Position numbers and translations under genes: made by a program. From JAZDMK01 sp043800975 (GTDB lineage Bacteria > Bacteroidota > Bacteroidia > Bacteroidales > JAHJDW01): DNA of 15,086 nucleotides. Below the pieces are notes generated by a model. It made no database searches. It saw nothing but the letters and a program-made list of their open reading frames with translations, and was not told the origin of the DNA. Shown here one piece after another: positions 1 to 7,600 of the stretch; positions within the stretch are counted from its first letter, which is position 1; each line of letters begins with the position of its first letter. Location of the stretch: positions 1-15,086 of the forward strand of contig JAZDMK010000120.1 in NCBI GenBank assembly GCA_043800975.1, read 5' to 3'.

Positions 1-2
1 TT

Positions 3-863
3 GAAGACAAAGTCAGCAATGGATTCCTTCAGGTTGAAACGGCTCGTGTTACTAAAAAAGCTATACATACCAAGCGTTTTGTTACATCCGAGTTTTATGA
101 ACAAATGGAAGCCGGTGTAAAAAGCAACAATTTTATTTACAACCGTATTTTCCTGAACGACGTTACACTGATTTCTGCGCAGGAAGTTAATGGTAAACAC
201 GAAATTGGTGTCGCCGTTAAATGGTCCGTACAGCGTGTTACTCCGGAAGGAAACAAGATGAACATTCTTGATCCTGCGGTGGTAACTCGAAACAGCGTTG
301 TTATCATTCAGCGAGATGTAGCAGCCATGCAGAGCAAAGGTTCACTTTATGCTCAGTGCTGCCCGAATTGCGGTGGTAATGTTAAAGATACCATCGACAC
401 CAATTGTCAGTACTGCGGTTCTGAACTGAACAGTACAAAACACGAATGGATTATCAACAATATTGTTGGTGTCAGTGAATATCAGAATTACATCGCCGGT
501 GTTTCTTCTAGTGATATTCTTGCTGGAACTAACATTGCGAAAGTTGACAGCTTGTATGATGTTCGTGATTTTGCTTACAACAATTTACTTATCGTTGTTG
601 CTGCCGATGGAACATTCACTGCTGAAGAGCAGGAGTTCTGCGAAAGAATTGCGAAGAAGTGGGGATATAAAGTCAGTGATATGGCGCCTATGTTTGAAAA
701 AGCCAAAGCACAAAGCCTCAGCATTCGCATGCCGGATGATATGAAGAAACGCGAAAAGATCTACCGCATGATGCGTAAAGCTGCCGAAGCGGATGGCATT
801 TCAGAACCAGAACAGAAACTGCTCGACTACGTAAAAGATCAGTATCTGCAAGGTGCAGCGTAG
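3..863 (+). CDS. Tim44-like / zinc-ribbon / TerB-like protein (5' partial)
   Basis: The frame is open from the left edge to the TAG at 861-863, so 286 residues are visible and the true start lies outside; the ATG at 105 is internal. Visible residues about 1-85 (GFLQVETARVTKKAIHTKRF, later IGVAVKWSVQRV) look like the alpha/beta fold of Tim44-like domains. A four-cysteine zinc ribbon follows (CCPNCGG, then CQYCGSEL) at about 120-140. The C-terminal 100 residues form an acidic helical module with two similar halves (VVAADGTFTAEEQEF and AAEADGISEPEQKLL), the pattern of TerB-like domains. In bacteria this combination occurs in poorly characterised membrane-linked proteins; the missing N-terminus would show any transmembrane segment. 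It is convergent with the secreted-protein cluster and seems unrelated to it. Function is not known from the sequence; domain assignment is by motif recognition. Confidence 0.85.
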   Translation, partial: EDKVSNGFLQVETARVTKKAIHTKRFVTSEFYEQMEAGVKSNNFIYNRIFLNDVTLISAQEVNGKHEIGVAVKWSVQRVTPEGNKMNILDPAVVTRNSVVIIQRDVAAMQSKGSLYAQCCPNCGGNVKDTIDTNCQYCGSELNSTKHEWIINNIVGVSEYQNYIAGVSSSDILAGTNIAKVDSLYDVRDFAYNNLLIVVAADGTFTAEEQEFCERIAKKWGYKVSDMAPMFEKAKAQSLSIRMPDDMKKREKIYRMMRKAAEADGISEPEQKLLDYVKDQYLQGAA

Positions 864-884
864 AAATAAATAAATGCTAATTTT

Positions 885-917
885 AAAAAGGAATCAGGAA
901 CTCTGGTTCCTTTTTTT
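885..917. terminator. Bidirectional intrinsic terminator between convergent genes
   Basis: Arms 885-895 (AAAAAGGAATC) and 905-915 (GGTTCCTTTTT) pair over 11 bp with one G-U, around a 9-base loop. A T7 run (911-917) follows on the plus strand. On the minus strand the arm ends in T5, so the hairpin could also stop transcripts from the secreted-protein cluster. It begins 21 bases after the TAG of the upstream gene. Confidence 0.8.
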
Positions 918-950
918 GTATAGGAAAAGAAACAATAATTTCTTCATTTT

Positions 951-1064
951 GGGCGCCCGCCTTCGGCGCCGGGCTGTCCGCTATAGTCCTCGGCTTTTCC
1001 GCAATCCGAAATCGCAAATCCGAAATCATTTTGCCTGTGGGCTGCCGCTTCTATCCCTGTCGCA
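951..1064. repeat. GC-rich intergenic element, probably a dispersed repeat
   Basis: A GC-rich island interrupts AT-rich spacer. It opens with a hairpin-forming segment (958-961 CGCC with 965-968 GGCG, or 955-959 with 970-974). Two related 20-mers follow in direct orientation: GGGCTGTCCGCTATAGTCCT at 971-990 and GGGCTGCCGCTTCTATCCCT at 1039-1058. Between them is a low-complexity run of AATCCGAAATCGCAAATCCG type (1003-1022). Intergenic strings of this form are, from memory, frequent in Bacteroidota genomes. Copy number cannot be established from one window, so calling it dispersed is inference. Confidence 0.5.
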
Positions 1065-1112
1065 GTAAAATAAATGCAGACAAATAGTATGGCGGTGATT
1101 GTTTTCAATTTA

Positions 1113-2762
1113 TTATTGCTTAACAACTTTCTCTGTTAGTACAAATTTACCATCAATGAATACCGAAACCAAGCTAACCCCCGTCACTAAACCTGTTGAT
1201 GGAATTCTGATTTTGTTTACACCACCTTGCAGTGCATAAGAATCCTTCATGCTTCCGTTTGCATTGTGCGTTTTCAGCTCGCCTTTACTTCGGCTCCGCT
1301 CAGTATCCGGCGGCAGGGTGCATTCCACAGTCACATCCCCGCTGGTGGGGTTAGGATATAGCTTAAAATTTAAACTCTCTTTTGTGTAATCCTCAATTCC
1401 GGTATTATCAATTACTACTATTGTTTTGTTGGCTGTTTTTATACAAGCATTGTGCGTAACAGTACAACTCACATTATACGTTCCTGTGGCTGTATAAGTG
1501 TGGGTAGGGTTTTGCGTATTTCCGGTTCCCATATCTCCAAAGTCCCACGTCCAGCTGTCTACATAAGCATTGTTGTTATAAAACTGTACGTTCACCGTTG
1601 GTTGTCCTGTATTAATTTTAAACGTATCTGCAAGTGTGAATACACGCGGCTTTATGTAATTGCAACCTGTATCCGGCGCATACCATTTGGCAATGCCGCT
1701 TTTTGCAATTAGGCCACCTATTGTGTCAAATGACCCACCAACAATTAGTGTATCTCTGAATACTTCCAATGCATTAACGGAATATCCATAGTTTATGCCT
1801 ATTCCCAAAGAATTCCATTTTACACCATCCCACCTTACTATATTTCCGGCATATTGTCCATTTAGTAATGTATCCATATATCCGCCTCCGGCATACAAAT
1901 CACCCCTGTAAATTTCTAATGCTTGAGAATACACTAACGGTACTATTGTGTCCATAATCTCCCAATAATATCCGTTCCAGCATGCAGCGCCGCATGAATG
2001 CTTCCCATTTCCGAACATATTCCAATCACCGCCAACATACAAAAAATTATTAAATGTGTCAGTCTTCATTGCGTCAACTGAACCCCAGGGTCCGTCACTA
2101 TAATAATGCCAGCTTGTTCCGCCCAAATATTTGTAAGCACCATAGCGCCCCCCGGCATACAATTCACCATTATAAATTTCAAGCGACTTGGCCCATGCGC
2201 CTGTGATATCAATTCCCGGATTAATATCTATCCAATTCGTTCCGTCATAAGCCGCAACCAAATAGTAATTTGAGCCTTGAATAGAGTTAAAATCACCCAC
2301 TACAAAAAGTAAATTGTTGAATACTTTTAAATCATATATACTTGGCGAAACACCACTCCAACCAGTATTTAACGTACCCCACCAGTTCCATGTAAAATCA
2401 TACTTTGCAATACTGGCAGTACCTGAGGTGTGATCAACTTCAGTAAAACATCCGCCTATATAAAGCATATCCTGATAAAAATCAATGCAAAAAGGTGCAC
2501 AATCCCAAGTTGTAAGACCATCGCCAAAACCATGAAAGGTACTTCCATTCCATGCAATCAATCCATTTACCTGATTTTGATTAGCCCACATATAAGAACC
2601 GCCAATATACAGGACGGTATCTTTTGAATTGTAAAGCGACCAAATGTCACCATATACAGGCGACAGACTGTCAATGCCGGCAAATGTGGTACTCCACTGT
2701 GCTCTGCTATTATTATTGAAAAACAATAGTAGCAATAATGTTATTTGAATAATCTTCTTCAT
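1113..2762 (-). CDS. Secreted seven-repeat propeller-like protein with PKD domain and T9SS sorting domain (paralogue B)
   Basis: The 549-residue product starts with a signal peptide (basic MKKI, hydrophobic LLLLLFF, likely cleavage near SRA-QW). Residues about 25-365 contain seven repeats centred on L-Y/F-V/I/A-G-G motifs (VLYIGGSY, MLYIGGCF, LLFVVGDF, ELYAGGRY, FLYVGGDW, DLYAGGGY, TLIVGGSF), alternating with WDG-x-x-W strands. This suggests a seven-bladed beta-propeller. A PKD domain (about 375-455, DSWTWDFGD then HTYTATGTYNVS) comes next. A type A sorting domain (462-549) begins at LNFKLYPNPTSGDVTVE and ends FVLTEKVVKQ; in the family it directs T9SS export and surface attachment or release. 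The ATG starts four bases after the stop of a sorting-domain remnant. It is a tandem paralogue of the gene ending at 3055. Residues 486-492 (DTERSRS) are an in-frame insertion absent from that copy. Ligand unknown. Confidence 0.9.
   Translation of the reverse strand: MKKIIQITLLLLLFFNNNSRAQWSTTFAGIDSLSPVYGDIWSLYNSKDTVLYIGGSYMWANQNQVNGLIAWNGSTFHGFGDGLTTWDCAPFCIDFYQDMLYIGGCFTEVDHTSGTASIAKYDFTWNWWGTLNTGWSGVSPSIYDLKVFNNLLFVVGDFNSIQGSNYYLVAAYDGTNWIDINPGIDITGAWAKSLEIYNGELYAGGRYGAYKYLGGTSWHYYSDGPWGSVDAMKTDTFNNFLYVGGDWNMFGNGKHSCGAACWNGYYWEIMDTIVPLVYSQALEIYRGDLYAGGGYMDTLLNGQYAGNIVRWDGVKWNSLGIGINYGYSVNALEVFRDTLIVGGSFDTIGGLIAKSGIAKWYAPDTGCNYIKPRVFTLADTFKINTGQPTVNVQFYNNNAYVDSWTWDFGDMGTGNTQNPTHTYTATGTYNVSCTVTHNACIKTANKTIVVIDNTGIEDYTKESLNFKLYPNPTSGDVTVECTLPPDTERSRSKGELKTHNANGSMKDSYALQGGVNKIRIPSTGLVTGVSLVSVFIDGKFVLTEKVVKQ
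1287..1310. repeat. Short repeat-like insertion inside the sorting domain of paralogue B
   Basis: The string ACTTCGGCTCCGCTCAGT (1287-1304), continuing ATCCGG, lies in the coding sequence and is translated on the minus strand as DTERSRS. Paralogue A at the matching place (about 3220-3245) has an unrelated shorter stretch encoding QNK. The flanks on both sides align, so about 23 bases replace about 8, a net gain of 15 bases (five codons). Strings of the form ACTGAGCGNAGNCGAAGT are, from memory, common dispersed repeats in Bacteroidota. That identification is recognition, not a search result. Confidence 0.6.
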
Positions 2763-2766
2763 AAAA

Positions 2767-2946
2767 TTATTTTAATACGATCATTTTTTTACATTCAAAT
2801 GTATTGTTGCTGATTTCGATGCAATACAGATATACACCCGGCTCCAGACTTTCGCGCTTTACTTCAAGTATGTTTTCACCTTCTGAAAGATTGTATTCCC
2901 TCAGATTTTTTCCGGGCATTAAATGTTGTAAAATCCTTTTGGGCAT
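2767..2946 (-). pseudogene. Orphan T9SS sorting-domain remnant duplicated from the giant gene
   Basis: A 59-codon frame (ATG at 2944-2946, TAA at 2767-2769) encodes an unrelated leader of nine residues (MPKRILQHL). The next 50 residues nearly equal the C-terminus of the 2732-residue protein, from MPGKNLREYNLSEGEN through GVYLYCIEISNN to the end. At DNA level 2767-2919 aligns without gaps to 4681-4833 with 9 mismatches in 153 positions (about 94% identity, counted by eye). Only the last part of the sorting domain is present, with no signal peptide or passenger, so no secreted product is expected. Its stop lies four bases before paralogue B's start, mirroring the nine-base gap between the giant gene and paralogue A. 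It is best read as the scar of a tandem duplication; a function in translational coupling is possible. Confidence 0.85.
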
Positions 2947-3018
2947 TGTATTTCACTAAAATATCTTCTAATTGTGAAACATCATTTTATCAACCGGATA
3001 ATCTTTTGATTCTTTCAT
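2918..3018 (-). pseudogene. Frameshifted 5' fragment of an unidentified gene at the duplication junction
   Basis: From the ATG at 3016-3018 the minus strand reads 16 codons (MKESKDYPVDKMMFHN) to a TAG at 2968-2970. A shift of one base at that point continues EDILVKYNAQKDFTTFNAR into the ATGCCCGG shared with the giant gene's end. The fragment therefore looks like the beginning of a foreign coding region, broken by a one-base deletion and then joined to the sorting-domain remnant. The family is not recognised. Composition is ordinary and the piece is short, so chance resemblance to coding sequence cannot be excluded. Confidence 0.3.
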
Positions 3019-3054
3019 ATTCTGAAATTAAATTTACCCTATACCTTATACCCC

Positions 3055-4671
3055 CTATTGTTTAACTACTTTCTCTGAAAGCACAAACCTCCCATCCACA
3101 AAAACAGAAACCAAGCTAACCCCTGTCGCCAGCCCTGTTGATGGAATTCTGATTTTGTTTACACCACCTTGCAGTGCATAAGAATCCTTCATGCTTCCGT
3201 TAGCATTATGCGTTTTCAGTTCGCCTTTTTTGTTTTGTGGAAGTGTGCATTCTACTGTAATATCGCTGCTTGTAGGATTCGGATATAACTTGAAATTTAA
3301 ACTCTCTTTTGTGTAATCCTCAATTCCGGTGTTGTCAATTACTACTATTGTTTTGTTGGCTGTTTTTATACAAGCATTGTGTGTTACTGTGCAGCTCACA
3401 TTATACGTTCCGGTTGCAGTATATGTGTGCGCTTGATTTTGCGTGTTTCCGGTTCCTGTATCTCCAAAATCCCAAGCCCAACTATCTACATAAGCGTTGT
3501 TATTATAAAACTGTACGTTCACTGTTGGTTGCCCAGTATTAATTTTAAAAGTATCTGCAAGTGTGAAAGCACGAGGTTTTATATAGTTGCAGCCAGTATC
3601 CGGCATATACCATTTTGCAAGTCCATACGCATGCAACCCGCCAATTGTGTCAAACCATCCACCAGCAATTAAAGTGTCCTGAAAAACTTCTAAGACATTA
3701 ACCGCATTGTTTGCCCCCGAACCCAGCGAGTCCCATTTTGTGCCATCCCAGCGGGCAATGTAATTGACATTTAGCCCGTTTAACAGGTTGTTAAAACAAC
3801 CCCCGATATAAAGATCACCTCTGTATATTGCCATAGCCTGATTATACACATCGCAATCAATCACATTCCCGAAAGTATTCCATTTAAATCCATCCCACAT
3901 TGTAATGCACATGGAAGGTTTATTTGTATATACGTTATAGAAAGAACCCCCAACGTATAAGAAATTGTTGAATGTATCAACCTTCATTGCATTCACATTT
4001 CCATCTGGCCCGTCATTAAAGTAATGCCAACTTGTTCCGCCAAGATATTTGTATGCGCCATACTCACTCCCCGCAAACAATTCCCCGTTATAAATTTCAA
4101 GCGACTTAGCCCATGTGCCCCAGATATCATTCCCTACATTTATCCAATTCGTTCCGTCATAAGCTGCTATATGTGCACCTGAGCCTTGAATAGAGTTAAA
4201 AGCACCAACAACAAAAAGTAAATTATTGAATACTTTTAAATCATATATATTCGGAGCCGTTGGCGCCATACCTGTATTTAATGTACCCCACCAGTTCCAT
4301 GTAAAATCATACTTTGCAATTCGGGAGGTATTTGGTGTGTAATCAACTTCTCCGAAGTCTCCGCCCATATACAGCATATCCTGATAAAATTCAAAACAAT
4401 AAGGAACGCCATCATAGGTTGTAATCCCAACACCAAAGCCCTGCCACGAATTCCCATCCCATTTGATGATTCCTTCCATTGGTGTTTGATTAACTTTAAT
4501 AAAAGCACCGCCTATATACAATGCGGTATCATTTTGATTTTTCAAACCATGTATTGATGCGCCTGCGCCACACCAAAGGCTGTCGATGCCGGCAAAATTA
4601 ACACTCCACTGTGCTTTGCTGTAATTGTTAAACAACAACAGAAGTATGATTATTTGAATAATTTTTCTCAT
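3055..4671 (-). CDS. Secreted seven-repeat propeller-like protein with PKD domain and T9SS sorting domain (paralogue A)
   Basis: The 538-residue product has a signal peptide (MRKIIQIIILLLLF, likely cleavage near SKA-QW). Seven L-Y/F-x-G-G type repeats follow over residues about 25-360 (ALYIGGAF, MLYMGGDF, LLFVVGAF, ELFAGSEY, FLYVGGSF, DLYIGGCF, TLIAGGWF), consistent with a seven-bladed beta-propeller. Then come a PKD domain (about 369-455, AWDFGDTGTG and HTYTATGTYNVS) and a type A T9SS sorting domain (about 456-538, LYPNPTSSDITVE to FVLSEKVVKQ). Its ATG lies nine bases after the TAA of the giant gene with no recognisable ribosome-binding site, which suggests co-transcription and perhaps coupled translation. 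By eye, the PKD and sorting regions match paralogue B with about a dozen substitutions and one indel, while the propeller halves are much more diverged. The role is extracellular; binding partner unknown. Confidence 0.9.
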   Translation of the reverse strand: MRKIIQIIILLLLFNNYSKAQWSVNFAGIDSLWCGAGASIHGLKNQNDTALYIGGAFIKVNQTPMEGIIKWDGNSWQGFGVGITTYDGVPYCFEFYQDMLYMGGDFGEVDYTPNTSRIAKYDFTWNWWGTLNTGMAPTAPNIYDLKVFNNLLFVVGAFNSIQGSGAHIAAYDGTNWINVGNDIWGTWAKSLEIYNGELFAGSEYGAYKYLGGTSWHYFNDGPDGNVNAMKVDTFNNFLYVGGSFYNVYTNKPSMCITMWDGFKWNTFGNVIDCDVYNQAMAIYRGDLYIGGCFNNLLNGLNVNYIARWDGTKWDSLGSGANNAVNVLEVFQDTLIAGGWFDTIGGLHAYGLAKWYMPDTGCNYIKPRAFTLADTFKINTGQPTVNVQFYNNNAYVDSWAWDFGDTGTGNTQNQAHTYTATGTYNVSCTVTHNACIKTANKTIVVIDNTGIEDYTKESLNFKLYPNPTSSDITVECTLPQNKKGELKTHNANGSMKDSYALQGGVNKIRIPSTGLATGVSLVSVFVDGRFVLSEKVVKQ

Positions 4672-4680
4672 AATGTAATC

Positions 4681-7600
4681 TTATTTTATAATAATCATTT
4701 TTTTACACTCAAATGAATTGTTGCTGATTTCTATGCAATACAGATATACACCCGGCTCCAGACTTTCGCGCTTTACCTCAAGTATGTTTTCTCCTTCTGA
4801 AAGATTGTATTCCCTCAGATTTTTTCCGGGCATATCCTTAATAATAATCTTTCCTGTCATCCCCTCAGGCAGATAATATGGAATCATCGTGCTTTCAGAA
4901 AAAGGATCCGGATAATTTTCGCCAAGATACCGATACCCTTCTGATATTTCTACAACCTCATTATTTGTTGTGAACCTGACATTTTCTTCTGGGTTGCATT
5001 CGGGCATTTCCTCGCGATACAGCAGCATCAGTATTGCCTGTGCGTTAGCCGTACCAAGCCCTTCGGGACATTTGTTTGCCAGCGTTCTAACAAAAGAAAT
5101 CTGTGTTGCATCCATATCATACAAAGTTCTTCCATTTTCATACAGACTCTCAATCATACTGCTCAGTTGCTTCCAGTCCTGTGTTTCTTCATCTGTCTGT
5201 GTTATTTGGTTAAGTTTGGTTGATGCTTGCGTATACAGTCCGTCTGCAATGTAAGTGGATACCAAAGTCTGCTGAGAACCAACTTGAGGATCATTTTCCA
5301 GAATTTGTAGGGCTAATGCTTTTCCTGTATTTGCAGAATCTATCAACCCTATTATTATCTGGTTTTGTAGCATGAGCAATTCATTCCGCGTTTTGTGAAT
5401 AGCGTTAAAGTATCCTGTCGGAGTAATTAAATTTGGGTTATTGGCCTGTAATGCCTCCAGCTGGCTTGCTATTCCCGGCGGCAGGTTTTGTTGCTTGGCA
5501 AAGAACCAGGGTTCAACATCGGCAGATACCGGCAGGTTTTGTATCATCACGTTTTTATAGTTTCCGTTCGATAATACATTTTTAAAGATCATTCTTTTTA
5601 TAACAGAATCGGATAATGGAGAACAAGTCAGCAATTTGTTTTTCAACTGTCCTTCCGGCAAAGCAGCCATATCAGCTATCAACTGCTGTGTTTGCCCCTG
5701 ATCAATATTCGATTCAATATTAGCAAGGGTGTTTTCCAATGTTTGAATTATGGTTTTCAGGCTGTCTATTCGCAATATCAATGGGCTGTTTTGGCTTAAG
5801 TTGCCCGGTATTAAATAGGGTATTGGTATAGGTGGTGGACAGGCAATAAGATTGCTGGTTTTCGCTACCCCTATACTATATGCGTTAATGGGTCCAACTG
5901 GTTCGGGTATAACATTGGATGGGCTACTGTGCCTGTAATATTTGTAGGTAGAGAATGATTCAATTCTTTTTCTACCTGTAATTGGTGGGTTAAATGCATT
6001 TCCTGCTCCATATTTCTGTTTCAAACTGTTGCTGCCATACGGTGGTGCAGGCGAACCTTGTGTACCCAGTGTTCCCCCGATCTGATTGTAAAAGTTTACT
6101 GAATAAAGCCCGGCAGAAGTATTATTACAACTGTTGCATTTAAGTTTCAGGTTTTGATTGTTTGAGCCTGTAAAAATATTCGTCTTGCATTCTGTGAAAA
6201 CATTCCCAGTCCAGGGAAAAATGTTATTGCCATACCATGCACCAATATATCCACCGCTTGTCCCGGTATTGACTGATTTTACACCAAAATTAAAATGCCT
6301 GAAGTCATTCTCGCTGATATTAAATGCAGATGCATTATTTGTATGTATGGCATTTAAGTTAATTGTTTGGCTTGTTATCGTTCTTCCGAAAAAATTATCA
6401 TGCACGTAGTCATACTTTCCTCCGTTAATATAGATCGCAGCAGAATGAAGCGAATTATCACCGGGTATAGAGTCAAATACATTTGAATAAATTTCATGCC
6501 GGTTGTCAAGGTTCGATAGTGTGTTTTCAATTCGTATTCCATATCGCATCTTCGTGAAAAAGGAGTTCTCCACGTCGTACTTTGAATCAAACGATAACAT
6601 GCCATATTGCTTATTCCTGAAAACACATTTTTTAACTTTCAGTCCTTTCAGGTTTTCAATATAAATCCCTGCATCAGTCCTCTGATACTGGTTCGCACTG
6701 CCCGCCCACGGGTTCAATGAATTCGGGTAAGGGTTGCTGCTGGCACTGTTGTAATGAATATCAGCAAGTGTTTTGCAAATAAAAGTATCCTTCTCTATCC
6801 AGTTATACGAGCCGTCGGTGTTTGTTTTTGTTACAAATCGTATATCAGTCCCGTTATTTTCAAACTTCGCACTTCCTATCGACGGGTGCATGTATATATT
6901 TCTGATAACACCGCCACTGTAATTCAAATCATATGGATAAACCGATTGCGGCTGGCAAAACATGTGCATATTTCTTTTCCCACTCAGCACTCCGATTTGT
7001 GCATTTTTTACTGTACTAAAGAAAAACCTTGCCCAGCCTTGCGTTGTTGATGATGACAGTGCATTTGGATCTCCCCATACTTCTATACCCTGCCACATTT
7101 CACAATGATCTTCCTTGTCAAGTATGGTTTGATATAAATCCAGTCTGCCACGCGGCTCAACAATAATGCGGCTTAGCGGATGCATCTTCATGGTTACATG
7201 TCGCAATTCCAAAGTAACATTTGTCTTAACTATTATGTCTCCTTTTACATCAATTACATTTGTAGAATAAGTGCTGGGTGTAATTACCATGTTTGATTGC
7301 ACTGTAAGGCCACTGTCAATTTCATAATCAATATTGCAGGGACAACTGTCGCACATAACATAGATAGACTTTGTTGCGGTTGCGCTTCCGCAAACATTGG
7401 TGTATGTTAGCGAAACACAATGAAATCCGAAATCATTAAAAACATGAGTAGGGTTAGAAAGTGTAGAAGTAGTTCCGTCACCAAAGTTCCACAGCCAACC
7501 TGCCGTTCCACTTCCCGCTCCGGTGAATTGTATTACCGCCCCAACTTTTACGCATCCGCTGTCAATTGAATTATAAGTAAAATCAGCAGTAACTGTTGAA

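Noticed and set aside
944..1126. Minus-strand 60-codon ORF with a signal-peptide-like start overlapping the end of paralogue B
   Set aside because: More than half of it is the GC-rich intergenic repeat read through, and the last part has no protein character. The hydrophobic start may be chance.
1452..1712. Plus-strand ORF opposite the PKD region, with a similar one at 3379-3672
   Set aside because: Both are antisense shadows; their mutual similarity only reflects the duplicated propeller-PKD gene on the other strand.
3035..3060. CTATACCTTATACC near-repeat before the end of paralogue A, considered as a regulatory site
   Set aside because: Short and low in complexity, downstream of one gene and before a remnant; no promoter geometry around it.
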